Source of the DNA: Mycobacterium spongiae
GTDB taxonomy: Bacteria > Actinomycetota > Actinomycetes > Mycobacteriales > Mycobacteriaceae
Reading direction: 5' to 3'
Length of the DNA: 64,000 bases
Assembly: GCF_018278905.1 (NCBI RefSeq)
Contig: NZ_CP046600.1
Coordinates: 1,178,001-1,242,000 of the forward strand
Positions 8,117 to 18,139 of this stretch are shown here, piece by piece (position 1 is the stretch's first letter; every line of letters begins with the position of its first letter). The notes below the pieces were generated by a model. The model was not told where the DNA came from. It searched no databases and worked only from the letters and a program-made list of their open reading frames with translations. A program made the translations under genes and the position numbers.

Positions 8117-9670
8117 GTGACATCAGCGTCGCCGCGCCCCGTGTTGGTCGTTGACTTCGGCGCGCAGTATGCGCAGTTGATCGCCCGCAGGATCCGGGAG
8201 GCCCGGGTGTTCTCCGAGGTCGTCCCCCACACCGTCGCGATCGATGAGATCAAGGCCCGCGATCCGCTGGCGCTGGTGCTGTCGGGTGGACCGGCCAGCG
8301 TCTACGCCGACGGAGCTCCCAGACTCGATCCCGCGCTGTTCGACCTTGGTCTGCCCGTATTAGGTATTTGTTACGGGTTCCAGGTCATGGCGCAGGCGCT
8401 TGGCGGGACAGTTGCCCATACCGGCACCAGCGAGTACGGCCGGACCGAACTGAAAGTCGTTGGTGGCGAGTTGCATTCTGGCCTGCCCGACGTCCAGCCG
8501 GTGTGGATGAGTCATGGTGATGCCGTGACGGCCGCGCCGGAGGGATTCCACGTGGTGGCCAGCACTGCGGGTGCCCCGGTAGCAGCTTTCGAGGCGGCCG
8601 ATCGACGTTTGGCCGGGGTTCAATATCACCCCGAGGTGATGCACACGCCGCACGGACAACAGGTGCTCGGCCGGTTTCTGCACGACTTTGCCGGGCTCGG
8701 CGCCCAGTGGACGGCTGCCAACATCGCCAACGCGCTGATCGAAGAGGTGCGCGCCCAGATCGGCGACGGCCACGCGATCTGCGGACTGTCCGGCGGGGTG
8801 GATTCGGCGGTGGCCGCAGCCCTGGTGCAGCGCGCCATTGGCGACCGGTTGACCTGTGTCTTCGTCGACCACGGCCTGTTAAGAGCAGGTGAGCGAACCC
8901 AAGTGCAACGCGATTTCGTAGCCGCCACCGGTGCCAATCTCGTCACCGTCGATGCGGCAGAGACCTTCCTTGCGGCGCTGGCGGGGGTGAGCAATCCCGA
9001 GGGCAAGCGCAAGATCATCGGCCGCCAGTTCATTCGCGCGTTCGAAAGCGCAGTGCGGGATGTACTGGGCAACAACACCATTGAGTTCCTGGTCCAGGGC
9101 ACGCTGTATCCGGACGTGGTGGAGTCCGGCGGTGGCAGCGGCACCGCAAACATCAAGAGTCACCACAATGTCGGCGGCCTACCCGACGACCTGAAGTTCA
9201 CCCTTGTCGAGCCGCTGCGGCTGCTCTTCAAAGACGAAGTCCGAGCGGTCGGACGTGAGCTGGGTTTGCCAGAGGAAATCGTTGCACGCCAGCCCTTTCC
9301 GGGTCCAGGCCTGGGCATCCGGATCGTCGGCGAGGTCACCGCGAAGCGATTGGAGACACTGCGGCACGCGGACTCGATAGCGCGCGAGGAGCTGACCGCG
9401 GCGGGCCTGGACCATCAGATCTGGCAGTGCCCGGTGGTACTGCTGGCCGACATCCGCTCGGTCGGGGTGCAGGGCGACAACCGGACCTACGGCCACCCGA
9501 TCGTACTGCGTCCGGTATCGAGCGAGGATGCCATGACCGCCGACTGGACCCGGGTTCCCTACGAGGTGCTCGAGCGCATCTCCACCCGAATTACCAATGA
9601 GGTCGCCGAGGTCAACCGCGTAGCGTTGGACATCACCAGCAAACCGCCGGGCACTATCGAGTGGGAGTAG
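8117..9670 (+). CDS. guaA: GuaA, GMP synthase (glutamine-hydrolysing)
   Basis: GuaA amidates XMP to GMP with glutamine and ATP in purine synthesis. From GTG 8117 it is 517 residues (M. tuberculosis 525). The N-terminal class I amidotransferase has nucleophile C85 in GICYGFQ and the H171/E173 pair in QYHPEV. The ATP-pyrophosphatase domain has the loop SGGVDS at 224-229, and the C-terminal dimerisation domain ends [13 protein letters not shown] 8111 is an equally possible start two codons earlier. The frame is open further upstream to 7970, but that stretch has no resemblance to GuaA and overlaps the divergent CSD gene. It converges with the TetR gene at 9696. Confidence 0.96.
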   Translation: MTSASPRPVLVVDFGAQYAQLIARRIREARVFSEVVPHTVAIDEIKARDPLALVLSGGPASVYADGAPRLDPALFDLGLPVLGICYGFQVMAQALGGTVAHTGTSEYGRTELKVVGGELHSGLPDVQPVWMSHGDAVTAAPEGFHVVASTAGAPVAAFEAADRRLAGVQYHPEVMHTPHGQQVLGRFLHDFAGLGAQWTAANIANALIEEVRAQIGDGHAICGLSGGVDSAVAAALVQRAIGDRLTCVFVDHGLLRAGERTQVQRDFVAATGANLVTVDAAETFLAALAGVSNPEGKRKIIGRQFIRAFESAVRDVLGNNTIEFLVQGTLYPDVVESGGGSGTANIKSHHNVGGLPDDLKFTLVEPLRLLFKDEVRAVGRELGLPEEIVARQPFPGPGLGIRIVGEVTAKRLETLRHADSIAREELTAAGLDHQIWQCPVVLLADIRSVGVQGDNRTYGHPIVLRPVSSEDAMTADWTRVPYEVLERISTRITNEVAEVNRVALDITSKPPGTIEWE

Positions 9671-9695
9671 GCCGCCGCGCCTTTCTCCTACCCGG

Positions 9696-10427
9696 CTAGT
9701 GGATTCCGGGCAGCTCCCCGGTGAAGTAGCGTTGCAGGCTAGGTGCAATCGTCTGTGCGACTTGTTCGGCCGGTAGCGAGGCGAAGGGCTCGATCTTGAC
9801 GATGTAGCGAGCCATCACCACACCCAACATTTGTGCCACCACGAACTCGGCGCGGATCACGGCCGTCCCCGGCGGGCTGTCGACTCGAGAACCCACCCCG
9901 GCGGTGACCATTTCCTGAAGGAAGGAGCGCGTCAAACTCACATCGCCTCCTCCGGCAATCAGCGACCGTAGTGTTGCGATCCACGCGGCGCCGCGTTCGG
10001 AATCCCAGATGTCGAGCAACAGCAACGGTAGTCGCAAGCCGAGCTCGTCGATGTGCGCTTGGCGCATTGGGATGAGTATTTCCATGGGGTCGATGGGAAT
10101 ATGAATTGCGGCCGCGACCAGCTGCTGCTTGGTTCCGAAGTAGTGATGGACCAGCGCGGCATTGACCTCCGCTGTCCGGGCCACTGCCCGCATCGACGTT
10201 TTGTCAATACCGTTGCATGCGAACAATTCCCGAGCGCTGGCCAGAATACGCTCGCGCATATTGGACTTGCTGCCGGGTGGTCGTCCGGGTCGTCTGCGTT
10301 TGTTGGTGGTCAAGGTGATGCCGCGTCCATCACGGTTGCTGCCGGAAGTGTCATCCGGCTTGGCGCGCTGTGGTGCGTTTCGATAGTCGACAGAAACGTT
10401 TCCTCCACTCAGCGACGAGATACTCAT
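9696..10427 (-). CDS. TetR-family regulator with AT-hook-like N-terminal tail, copy A
   Basis: The 243-residue product begins at ATG 10427, the point where similarity to the second copy (19752-20486) starts. Residues 1-50 are a basic tail containing KRRRPGRPPG, which resembles an AT-hook minor-groove motif. A TetR helix-turn-helix follows (KTSMRAVARTAEVNAALVHH then YFGTKQQL). The last 200 residues match copy B at about nine positions in ten by eye, apart from a three-versus-two residue difference near IAGGGD. Copy A faces away from the MmpS/MmpL operon, and the gap holds a perfect 14-bp palindrome and two copies of a three-half-site element, so it probably controls that operon. Confidence 0.88.
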   Translation of the reverse strand: MSISSLSGGNVSVDYRNAPQRAKPDDTSGSNRDGRGITLTTNKRRRPGRPPGSKSNMRERILASARELFACNGIDKTSMRAVARTAEVNAALVHHYFGTKQQLVAAAIHIPIDPMEILIPMRQAHIDELGLRLPLLLLDIWDSERGAAWIATLRSLIAGGGDVSLTRSFLQEMVTAGVGSRVDSPPGTAVIRAEFVVAQMLGVVMARYIVKIEPFASLPAEQVAQTIAPSLQRYFTGELPGIH

Positions 10428-10470
10428 AGGCCGACTTACCACCTCAGAAGAGAAGAAGGAGAAGAGAACG

Positions 10471-10484
10471 ATAAGAATTCTTAT
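10471..10484. promoter_or_regulatory. Perfect 14-bp palindrome, possible TetR-A operator
   Basis: ATAAGAATTCTTAT is its own reverse complement and lies 44 bp upstream of the tetR-A start. Its AT-rich core stands out from the GC-rich background. The assignment to TetR-A is inferred from position only; no equivalent is seen before copy B. Confidence 0.4.
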
Positions 10485-10648
10485 TGTCGCGACATTATTG
10501 CCCCGATGCACGGTTCCGCAGCGTGTTCCCAGCAAGCTGACATCCGGTGTTCAGCCGAGCCCTCGCTGCACTACAGCAACCCGCCAACCGCTCGGTTGCG
10601 TGACCGATGATCGGACCGGGGCGCGTAGCTCCAGATGGACCCTAGTAT

Positions 10649-10673
10649 CGTTGATATTCAACGTTATTCAACG
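10649..10673 (+). promoter_or_regulatory. Three-half-site element, copy 1
   Basis: CGTTGA, 3 bp, TCAACG, 4 bp (TTAT), TCAACG. The first two half-sites are a perfect inverted repeat and the third is a direct repeat of the second. The same spacing recurs in copies at 10734, 19013 and 19066. Confidence 0.65.
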
Positions 10674-10733
10674 CCGCTCAGCGGCCTAGGCGGCGCTTGG
10701 TTTCTGCGTGCAGTGACCATCAAAACTTAGTGT

Positions 10734-10758
10734 TGTTGATATTCAACGTAATTCAACG
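10734..10758 (+). promoter_or_regulatory. Three-half-site element, copy 2
   Basis: TGTTGA, TAT, TCAACG, TAAT, TCAACG. It lies 85 bp after copy 1 in the same orientation. Both copies are followed by a diverged TCAGCG half-site a few bases on. Confidence 0.65.
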
Positions 10759-10950
10759 CTGTTCAGCGATATTGCGCACGATTACTCCCTTGTCGAAATG
10801 AGATTTCACCGGTTAGGGTAATTCCGTCGACGCCAAGCAATTTCCAAGCAGACCGGTCTGGTGAAACCCGCGGTTGAGGCGTATTAGGCCGTCTGTCAAC
10901 GATATCGGGACATTCAGCAGCGCCTCAACTTTGACGTTCAGGAGATTCTT

Positions 10951-11730
10951 GTGCTGAGAACAATCATTCGTACCGCGATCTCGATCCGCCGCGCCCCTAG
11001 CCTGGACGAGGCGACTCGGGAACAGATGTGGGCGCTCTATGCGCCACACCACAACACGGACCGCGCGGAGTTTGATAGACGACTGGCGGTCCTCGATGAG
11101 GTCGCACTGTTCTCCCGTCGACGCGATGGGACGCTGATCGGTTTCTGCGGCATCCGGCGCCGCGTGGTGCAGCTCACCGGCGGGCGCCGGGTCGCGGCCT
11201 TCTACCTGGGGCTGTGCTACCTGCAGCCCGCGTGGCGGTCGAACGCGATTGTTCAGCGGATGGTGCTGCGCCGCGTGCTCGGCCCGTGGTTATCTCCCAG
11301 ATTTGACCGGGTCTACTTCTGGAGCGATTGCCTCACTTACCGCCCCTACCTGGCCATGGCGCGCAATCTGCGCGAGTACTACCCGTCACGCACGCGCGCG
11401 GATTCCGCCGAGGTACGCGAGGTGATCGCGGCGCTCGGGAGCGCGTACTACGGAGACAGCTTCGACCAGCAACGGGGCACGGTGCGCAAGCGGAGGCCAC
11501 GCATCAAAGGGCACGAGGCTTTCGTGTCCGCAACCGATCTTCACGATCCCGACATCCGGTTCTACATGGACCGCAACCGTGACTACGACCGCGGCGACGG
11601 GATGATCGCGATATGCCCGGTGTCGTTGGCAAACGTCGTGCATTTGCTTGGGCGGCAGCTGCGCAAAGAGATCGTAACGCGGCGTGCGCCGGCTCGGTCG
11701 TCGACCGCCACGATGCGCACGAGCGCGTAG
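10951..11730 (+). CDS. GNAT-like protein of unknown substrate, first gene of MmpS/MmpL operon
   Basis: I do not recognise this 259-residue protein as a named gene. Its middle (about residues 60-120: DGTLIGFCGIRRR, then FYLGLCYLQPAWRSNAIVQRM) looks like the beta4-alpha3 core of the GNAT acetyltransferase fold. The acetyl-CoA loop (usual R/Q-x-x-G-x-G) is degenerate as RSNAIV, so catalysis is uncertain. The C-terminus is basic. The start is GTG with GGAG 8 nt upstream. The enolase-superfamily gene starts 9 bp after the stop, then mmpS and mmpL follow with almost no gaps, so the four genes are one operon. A role in making or tailoring a molecule exported by MmpL is an inference. Confidence 0.65.
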   Translation: MLRTIIRTAISIRRAPSLDEATREQMWALYAPHHNTDRAEFDRRLAVLDEVALFSRRRDGTLIGFCGIRRRVVQLTGGRRVAAFYLGLCYLQPAWRSNAIVQRMVLRRVLGPWLSPRFDRVYFWSDCLTYRPYLAMARNLREYYPSRTRADSAEVREVIAALGSAYYGDSFDQQRGTVRKRRPRIKGHEAFVSATDLHDPDIRFYMDRNRDYDRGDGMIAICPVSLANVVHLLGRQLRKEIVTRRAPARSSTATMRTSA

Positions 11731-11739
11731 CGGCCAACG

Positions 11740-12900
11740 ATGTCGTCAATCTTCTCGCTCGTTCACGCACCGCTCGAGCTCCCGTTCCGCTCGGCCTTTG
11801 CGCATGCTAGTGCTCGTCGCAACCTGGGGGCGAGCATCTGGGTCGAGGTCAGGCGTGGTTCCCACACGGGCCTCGGCGAAGGATGCCCGAGGTCGTATGT
11901 GACAGGTGAGACCATCGACGGCTGCCGGTCGTGGATCGACCAGCACATTGCCGAGATCACCTGCACCTGCGCAGATCTCGCAGGTCTCCTACGCTGGAGC
12001 GCGGCACACGAGGCGGAGATCGACCGTGCCCCCAGCGCGTGGTGCGCGATAGAGTGCGCCCTTTTGGATCTCTTCGCCCGCGAGGATGGCGTCTCGGTCG
12101 AGGTGCTCCTGGGGCTCGGCGATCCGCGGCGCACGTATGCGTACACCGGTGTCCTCGGCGATGAATCGCCAGAGCGGTTCACCGCGCTGCTCGAGATGCA
12201 CCTCGCAGCAGGGTTCTCCGACTACAAGGTCAAGCTCGGCGGGGACCTCGCCGCCGACCGCGCCAAGCTCGACCTCCTACACCGCCGATGCACAGCAACG
12301 GGACGCACCCCCCGCGTGCGGCTCGACGCGAACAACCTGTGGCGTGAGCGGCCGCTCGACGCGGGCCCGTACCTCACAGAGCTACGCGCGAAGTTCTTCG
12401 CGTTTGAAGAACCGGTCGCCCCCGGCGATGTTGCAACGCTCGCTCGCCTCGCCGTCGAGCTCGACCGCGACGTGATCCTGGACGAGAGCGTTTGCCGCAT
12501 AGCTGATCTCGAGCACTACACGGAGTTCTCCCGGCCGCCGATCGTGAATGTCAAGGTGTCGAAGGCCGGCGGGATCATGCGCGCACGAGAGATTGTGCGC
12601 GCGGCCGCGGGCCGCGGACTTGGGGTCGTAGTAGGGGCTCACGTCGGCGAGACGTCGGTGCTCACCCGGGCCGGAATGCTGCTCGCACAGGCCGCCGGCG
12701 ACGCGCTGGTGGGGCACGAGGGAGGATATGGTGCCCACCTTCTCACCCACGAGCCAGCCGCACCGTGCCTGACACTTGGGCGAGGCGGCCTGATCGATCT
12801 CAGCCACGCACGTGCCGTCCGCCGGCCGGGCCAAAAGCGGACTGCGTCGGGCGGGGCGTGGTCAGCCGGTTGGGGACTCACACTCGCCGAACGGCTATGA
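11740..12900 (+). CDS. Enolase-superfamily enzyme, muconate-lactonizing subgroup
   Basis: The 386-residue protein shows the full catalytic set of the MLE subgroup: K163-V-K165 (YKVKLGG), metal ligands D196 (RLDANN), E223 (FEEP) and D248 (DES), and K272 (VNVKVSKAGG) on the opposite face. These residues fit dipeptide or N-acyl amino acid epimerases, o-succinylbenzoate synthases and cycloisomerases; the reaction cannot be chosen from sequence alone. There is no menaquinone gene nearby, which argues against MenC. It sits between a GNAT-like gene and mmpS. Such enzymes are not normal companions of MmpS/MmpL, so an epimerised amino acid or peptide moiety in the exported product is worth considering. 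Confidence 0.85.
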   Translation: MSSIFSLVHAPLELPFRSAFAHASARRNLGASIWVEVRRGSHTGLGEGCPRSYVTGETIDGCRSWIDQHIAEITCTCADLAGLLRWSAAHEAEIDRAPSAWCAIECALLDLFAREDGVSVEVLLGLGDPRRTYAYTGVLGDESPERFTALLEMHLAAGFSDYKVKLGGDLAADRAKLDLLHRRCTATGRTPRVRLDANNLWRERPLDAGPYLTELRAKFFAFEEPVAPGDVATLARLAVELDRDVILDESVCRIADLEHYTEFSRPPIVNVKVSKAGGIMRAREIVRAAAGRGLGVVVGAHVGETSVLTRAGMLLAQAAGDALVGHEGGYGAHLLTHEPAAPCLTLGRGGLIDLSHARAVRRPGQKRTASGGAWSAGWGLTLAERL

Positions 12901-12910
12901 GGAGTCGGCG

Positions 12911-13336
12911 ATGGGGTTCTTGAGGCGGGCCTGGATGCCCCTGGTGATTGCCGCTGTCCTCGCGATTGTGGGCTTCGCTGTCCACCGGATCCGCGGTGTT
13001 TTCGACTCCGAACCCGTTTCCGTCCCAAGCGCATTCGCCAACGACCCCAAGTCCTTTGACCCGAAAGTGGTGAAGTATGAAGTCTTCGGCCCCCCAGGAG
13101 CCGTGGCGGACATCAGCTACCTGGATCTCGATATCCAGCCGCAGCGGGTCAGCGGTGTGGCTCTGCCGTGGGAGCTGACCCTGAGTACCACCGCACCGGC
13201 CGCCTTCCCCAAGATCGTCGCACAGGGCAACAGCGACAGCATCGGATGCCGCATCGTCGTCGACGGGGATGTCAAGGATGAGAAGATCTCCACTAGCGTC
13301 CACGCCCAGACGTTCTGCCTGGTGAAATCGGCTTGA
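12911..13336 (+). CDS. MmpS-family membrane protein
   Basis: The 141-residue protein begins at ATG 12911 with GGAG 6 nt upstream, directly after the enolase stop. It has a short cytoplasmic start, one membrane helix (about residues 8-25, [18 protein letters not shown]) and a periplasmic beta domain with the MmpS signatures [21 protein letters not shown] and [10 protein letters not shown]. Two cysteines near the C-terminus (IGCRIVVDG and TFCLV) match MmpS4/MmpS5 spacing. MmpS proteins assist the partner MmpL in lipid or siderophore export. The last base triplet overlaps the mmpL start (TTGA), implying translational coupling. Confidence 0.92.
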   Translation: MGFLRRAWMPLVIAAVLAIVGFAVHRIRGVFDSEPVSVPSAFANDPKSFDPKVVKYEVFGPPGAVADISYLDLDIQPQRVSGVALPWELTLSTTAPAAFPKIVAQGNSDSIGCRIVVDGDVKDEKISTSVHAQTFCLVKSA

Positions 13337-16185
13337 GGGCGCTGGTGATTCGAGCGCCAACAATAGTGTGCCGGCCTTCTGAAAGTGTTCGTCGGACGTG
13401 CATTCCGCGGACGATCCGCCGGCTAGCGGTTCCGATCATCCTCGCCTGGGTAGCCACTATCGCTGCGCTGAGCGTCTTGGTGCCGCCGCTGGAAAAGGTC
13501 GGCGCGATGCGGGCGGTGTCGATGAGCCCCCACCAGGCGCCGTCGATGATCGCGATGCGACATATCGGCGATGTGTTCGAGGAATTCAGTTTCGACAGCT
13601 CGGTCATGATCGTGCTGGAGGGCCGGCGCGAGCTTGGCGACGACACTCACCGATTTTATGCGCGGCTGGTCGACAAGCTTGAAGCGGACGCCGAACACGT
13701 CGAACACGTCCAGGACTTCTGGGGCGACCCGCTGACCGAAGTCGGCGCACAGAGCGCCGACGGTAGGGCCGCTTACGTGCAGGTGTATCTCGTTGGCAAT
13801 CTGGGTGAAAACAGCGCCAACGACTCAGTGCGGGCAGTGCGGGACATCGTGGCCAGCATCCCCGCGCCGGACGGGGTACAGGCCTATGTGGCCGGGCGGG
13901 CCGCGCTTGACACAGATCGCCTCGGTGCGGGCAGCCGCAGCCTGCGGAAGATCGAGGGAGTCACCTTTGTGGTGATTACCGTCATGCTGTTGCTGGTCTA
14001 CTGGTCGATCGCTACGGCGGTCGTGGTGCTTACCTTCGTCGCGTTGTCGTTGTTCGCCGCCCGCGGAGTCGTGGCGTTCCTTAGCTACCACGAGCTCTTC
14101 GGGCTTTCGATTTTCGCGACCAATCTGCTGGTGACCCTGGCGATCGCGGCATCGACGGATTACGCGATATTCCTGGTCGGTCGCTATCAAGAAGCGCGTG
14201 GAACCGGCGAGGACTCCGAATCGGCGTTCTTTACGATGTTCAGCGGAACTGCGGGGGTGGTGCTTGGCTCAGGTCTGACGATCGCCGGGGCAACATTCTG
14301 CCTGCACTTCACCCGGCTGCCGTACTTCCAGACACTCGCCATTCCGCTGGCCATCGGCATGGTTGTCGTGGTCTTTGTGGCGCTGACCCTGGGTTGCGCG
14401 ATCGTGACCGTCGCCAGTCGCTTTAGCTTGCTCGAACCTAAGCGGCAGATGCGGATTCGAGGATGGCGAAAGATCGGTGCCGCAGTGGTGCGCTGGCCTG
14501 GACCCATCCTGGTCGCGACAACTGTGCTGTCGTTGGTCGGCCTGCTGGCCCTACCCGGATACCGCACCAACTACAACGATCGCAACTACATTCCGGCTGA
14601 CTTGCCGGCGAACGTGGGGTATGCGGCCGCCGACCGGCACTTTCCGAAAGCCAAGATAAATCCCGAAGCGTTGATGGTTGAAGGCGATCGCGATTTGCGC
14701 AATCCGGCTGGCTTTCTGATCATCGAGCGAATCGCCAAAGCCGTATTGCGAGTTGAAGGTATCGCGCAAGTTCAGGCCATCACGCGCCCGCAGGGAATCC
14801 CCATCAAACACACCTCTATCCCGTTCCAGATGAGCATGCAAGGCACCACGCAAGTGCTGAACATGCCTTACATGCAGGACCGGATGGACGACATGCTGGT
14901 CATCGCCGACGAAATGCAGGAGGCGATAAGCATCATGGAGGTGATGCTCGACTTGTTGGGGCAGCTCACGGATACCACCGACAGCATGACCGCGAAGATG
15001 CACAAGACTGTCACCCACGTGGGCGAAGTCCGGGATCGCATCGCCGATTTCGACGACTTCTTCCGGCCGCTGCGCAGCTACTTCTATTGGGAACAACATT
15101 GTTACGACATTCCCCTTTGCTGGTCACTGCGCTCGGTATTCGAATCCCTCGATGGCGTCGATACCTTGACCGAGGACATGCAAAGCCTGCTGTCCGAGAT
15201 CGATCGCCTAGATGCGCTGATGCCGCAGATGCGGGCGCTGCTGCCACCGCTGATCGCGATCATGAAGACCATTCGCCGCCTCTTCTTGACGATGCGATCC
15301 AGCATGAAAGGACTGCAGGATCAGGTGGACGCCATGCTGGTCAACGCGACAGCTATGGGGCAGGCTTTTGACAATGCCATGAACGACGACTCGTTCTACC
15401 TGCCCCCTGAGGCTTTCGAGAACGAAGAACTCAAGCGTGGCATGGAGATGTTCTTGTCACCGGACGGCCACGCGGTGCGCTTCATCATCTCCCATGAAAA
15501 CGATCCGATGACCCCGCAGGGCCTTTCGCACATTGACGCGATCACGACCGCCGCGAGGGAAGCCCTCAAATCGACGCCACTGACGGGAGCCAGGATCTCC
15601 CTTGCCGGCACCGGATCGGTCTACAGGGACATTTCCTACGGAAATCGCTACGACCTGATGATCGCGGGATTAGCCGCGCTCGGGCTGATTTTCACCGTCA
15701 TGCTGCTCATGACACGTGCGGTCGTCGCGGCCGTAGTCATCGTCGGCACCGTCGTGTTGTCGTTGGGTACGTCCTTCGGGCTGTCGGTGCTCGTATGGCA
15801 GTACATCCTGGGCATTGAGCTGCACTGGTTGGTGCTGGCGATGTCGGTCATCATCCTCTTGGCGGTCGGTGCCGACTACAACTTGCTCTTGGTATCTCGA
15901 CTCAAGGAGGAGATCCGTGCCGGGCTAAAGACTGGGATGATTCGGGCAATGGGCGGCAGTGGTTCGGTGGTAACCGCGGCGGGTTTGGTGTTCGCTTTCA
16001 CCATGATGTCGATGGTGGTGAGCGACCTGACTGTGATCGGTCAGGTCGGTACCACCATCGGTCTAGGCTTGCTGTTTGACATGCTCGTGGTCCGCGCGTT
16101 CATGACACCGTCGTGCGCGACGTTGCTAGGCCGCTGGTTCTGGTGGCCTCAGATGGACCGTACCCGCTCCCGCGCAGACAACTGA
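13333..16185 (+). CDS. MmpL-family RND transporter
   Basis: This 950-residue transporter has the MmpL plan: helix 1 at about 30-50, a periplasmic domain, helices 2-6 (about 205-390), a second, coiled-coil-rich periplasmic domain (about 420-760) and helices 7-12. The Asp-Tyr pairs of the proton relay are present as [15 protein letters not shown] and [19 protein letters not shown] start at 13333 overlaps the mmpS stop. It resembles the MmpL2/4/5 group, which carry siderophores and glycopeptidolipids, by overall length and the coiled coil. The cargo here is unknown, and the upstream enzymes are the best clue. Confidence 0.93.
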   Translation: MRALVIRAPTIVCRPSESVRRTCIPRTIRRLAVPIILAWVATIAALSVLVPPLEKVGAMRAVSMSPHQAPSMIAMRHIGDVFEEFSFDSSVMIVLEGRRELGDDTHRFYARLVDKLEADAEHVEHVQDFWGDPLTEVGAQSADGRAAYVQVYLVGNLGENSANDSVRAVRDIVASIPAPDGVQAYVAGRAALDTDRLGAGSRSLRKIEGVTFVVITVMLLLVYWSIATAVVVLTFVALSLFAARGVVAFLSYHELFGLSIFATNLLVTLAIAASTDYAIFLVGRYQEARGTGEDSESAFFTMFSGTAGVVLGSGLTIAGATFCLHFTRLPYFQTLAIPLAIGMVVVVFVALTLGCAIVTVASRFSLLEPKRQMRIRGWRKIGAAVVRWPGPILVATTVLSLVGLLALPGYRTNYNDRNYIPADLPANVGYAAADRHFPKAKINPEALMVEGDRDLRNPAGFLIIERIAKAVLRVEGIAQVQAITRPQGIPIKHTSIPFQMSMQGTTQVLNMPYMQDRMDDMLVIADEMQEAISIMEVMLDLLGQLTDTTDSMTAKMHKTVTHVGEVRDRIADFDDFFRPLRSYFYWEQHCYDIPLCWSLRSVFESLDGVDTLTEDMQSLLSEIDRLDALMPQMRALLPPLIAIMKTIRRLFLTMRSSMKGLQDQVDAMLVNATAMGQAFDNAMNDDSFYLPPEAFENEELKRGMEMFLSPDGHAVRFIISHENDPMTPQGLSHIDAITTAAREALKSTPLTGARISLAGTGSVYRDISYGNRYDLMIAGLAALGLIFTVMLLMTRAVVAAVVIVGTVVLSLGTSFGLSVLVWQYILGIELHWLVLAMSVIILLAVGADYNLLLVSRLKEEIRAGLKTGMIRAMGGSGSVVTAAGLVFAFTMMSMVVSDLTVIGQVGTTIGLGLLFDMLVVRAFMTPSCATLLGRWFWWPQMDRTRSRADN

Positions 16186-16374
16186 CTCGTCGCTGTGGAG
16201 TAATCGAGATTGACTGTAGCACAGCAGGACCCACAACGACGAACCGTAATAACCTGGTATAACGGCTAATTCAGCAATAATCATCACACGATTCGTCGAA
16301 AACTCTGACACTGTAGGTCGCCGTCATTATCATGGGCGTGTTCGCTCCTCCGAGCGCTATTCATAGGAGTACCA

Positions 16375-18114
16375 ATGTCTTTTGTGATCGCATCGGCTGC
16401 TGAGTTGGCGTTGGCGGCCTCCGATTTGGCTCGGATCGGTTCGACGATCGTCGAGGCTAATGCCGCTGCGGCAGCCCTGACGACGGCGCTGCTTCCCGCG
16501 GGCGCCGACGAAGTGTCGGCGGCGATTGTCGTGTTGTTCGGGGCGCACGCGAAGGCCTATCAGGCGTGTGGCGCCGACGCCGCTGCGGTTCACGAGCATT
16601 TTGTGCACGCGATGACCACCGCTGCGGGTTCATATGTCGCAGCCGAGGCCGCCAATGCTTCGCCGCTGCAGCAGGTACTGAACGTGGTGAACGCGCCCAC
16701 CCAGATCCTGCTGGGACGCCCGCTGATTGGCAACGGTGCCAACGGGGCGCCGGGAACCGGCCAGCCCGGCGGGGCTGGCGGGATATTGATCGGCAACGGC
16801 GGGAACGGCGGCTCCGGTGCCGCCGGCAAGGACGGCGGGAGTGGCGGGGCCGCAGGGTTGTTCGGCAATGGTGGGGCGGGCGGTGCCGGGGCCAACGCCA
16901 CGCTGTCCGACGCGACTGGGGGCGGTGCTGGCGGCGCCGGCGGACTGCTTTTCGGTACCGGAGGTCCCGGCGGGGCGGGAGGCTTCAGCTCTGCGCTTGC
17001 CGGCGGTGCCGGTGGTGCCGGCGGCCCTGGCGGGCTGTTCGGCTCCGGTGGCATCGGCGGCACCGGCGGCTTTGGCGGCGGCTCTGGCGGCGCGGGCGGG
17101 GCCGGCGGTCCCAGCGGGCTATTCACCCTGATGGGAGGTGGTGGCGCCGGCGGCGCTGGCGGGTCCGCCACGGGCGCCGGTGCCGTCGGCGGCGCCGGCG
17201 GCACCGGCGGGAGCGGCGGGCTTTTCAGCCACGGCGGTGCCGGCGGTGCCGGCGGGCTGGCCATCGGCGGTGCGGCCGGGGGGGCTGGCGGTTCCGGCGG
17301 TTCCGGCGGCATCGTCACTGGTGATGGCGGCGTTGGGGGCAGCGGTGGCCAGGGCGGCGGCGGGATGGATGGTGGACCTGGTGGTGCCGGCGGCGCGGGT
17401 GGTGTCGGTGGCTGGTTGTTCGGCGCTGGCGGCGCCGGTGGCGAAGGCGGTGCCGGCGGCCTTAGCACCGGAGAGTTCTCGGCCGGCGGCGCTGGCGGTG
17501 CTGGGGGTGGTGGCGGTGTTGGCGGGCTGTTCGGCTCCGGTGGCGCTGGTGGGTCTGGTGGAACCGGCGGAATGCCCACCGGGATCGATGCGGGTGTCGG
17601 TGCGGGTGGGACGGGTGGGGCTGGCGGCAACGCCGGGATGATCTTCGGTGCCGGCGGTACCGGCGGCACCGGAGGGGACGGCCAAACCAACGGGGCTGGT
17701 GGGGCTGGCGGCAACGCCGGCGTCGTCTTCGGTGCCGGCGGAGCCGGCGGGGCGGGCGGAACCGGCATCTCGGGCGGCACCGGGGGAACCGGTGGCACAG
17801 GCGGCAACGGCGCCATGCTGTTCGGCAACGCCGGGGCCGGCGGATCGGGTGGTTCCAGTACCGTTGGCTCCGGCGGGACCGGCGGGCAAGGCGGCAACGC
17901 CGGGGTCATTGGCAACGGCGGCAACGGCGGCGCGGGGGGAACGAGCTCAGTCGGGATCGGTGCCGGCGGCGCTGGAGGGGCCGGCGGCCACGCTCTGCTG
18001 CTTGGCAACGGCGGCAACGGCGGCAACGGGGGGATAGGCACTACGATGGGTGCCGGTGGCGCGGGCGGCACCGGAGGACCGTTGGGCTACAACGGGATCG
18101 ACGGGTTGCCCTAG
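16375..18114 (+). CDS. PE_PGRS protein
   Basis: The 579-residue product starts [19 protein letters not shown], a standard PE domain (about residues 1-95, with the YxxxD/E-like YQACGADAA). [12 protein letters not shown] linker follows, then some 430 residues of GGAGG/NGGxGG PGRS repeats, ending [14 protein letters not shown] lies 7 nt before the ATG. PE domains guide ESX-5 type secretion and several PGRS domains are cell-surface exposed; no specific role is visible. It follows mmpL after 189 bp with no enzyme domain. Reverse-strand open frames over it are codon-bias shadows. Confidence 0.95.
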   Translation: MSFVIASAAELALAASDLARIGSTIVEANAAAAALTTALLPAGADEVSAAIVVLFGAHAKAYQACGADAAAVHEHFVHAMTTAAGSYVAAEAANASPLQQVLNVVNAPTQILLGRPLIGNGANGAPGTGQPGGAGGILIGNGGNGGSGAAGKDGGSGGAAGLFGNGGAGGAGANATLSDATGGGAGGAGGLLFGTGGPGGAGGFSSALAGGAGGAGGPGGLFGSGGIGGTGGFGGGSGGAGGAGGPSGLFTLMGGGGAGGAGGSATGAGAVGGAGGTGGSGGLFSHGGAGGAGGLAIGGAAGGAGGSGGSGGIVTGDGGVGGSGGQGGGGMDGGPGGAGGAGGVGGWLFGAGGAGGEGGAGGLSTGEFSAGGAGGAGGGGGVGGLFGSGGAGGSGGTGGMPTGIDAGVGAGGTGGAGGNAGMIFGAGGTGGTGGDGQTNGAGGAGGNAGVVFGAGGAGGAGGTGISGGTGGTGGTGGNGAMLFGNAGAGGSGGSSTVGSGGTGGQGGNAGVIGNGGNGGAGGTSSVGIGAGGAGGAGGHALLLGNGGNGGNGGIGTTMGAGGAGGTGGPLGYNGIDGLP

Positions 18115-18139
18115 CTGAGGCCGGGGTCGGTTTTGGCGG

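Larger units (their letters stand above)
10428..10950. other. Regulatory intergenic region of 523 bp
   Basis: This gap separates divergent tetR copy A from the GNAT-enolase-MmpS-MmpL operon. It contains a purine-rich tract (10444-10468), the palindrome ATAAGAATTCTTAT and two three-half-site elements. It has no convincing coding frame. A possible promoter for the rightward operon is TTGTCG at 10790 with TAGGGT at 10814 (18-bp spacing), which is weak evidence. Confidence 0.6.

Noticed and set aside
10428..10535. Upstream extension of TetR-A to 10535, and likewise TetR-B to 19596
   Set aside because: The two paralogues are alike only from ATG 10427 and ATG 19752; upstream sequences are unrelated and contain operators.
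16590..18071. A 493-codon proline-rich minus-strand open frame
   Set aside because: It is the reverse complement of the glycine-rich PGRS repeat (GGC/GGT gives GCC/ACC), with no start signal; a composition shadow.
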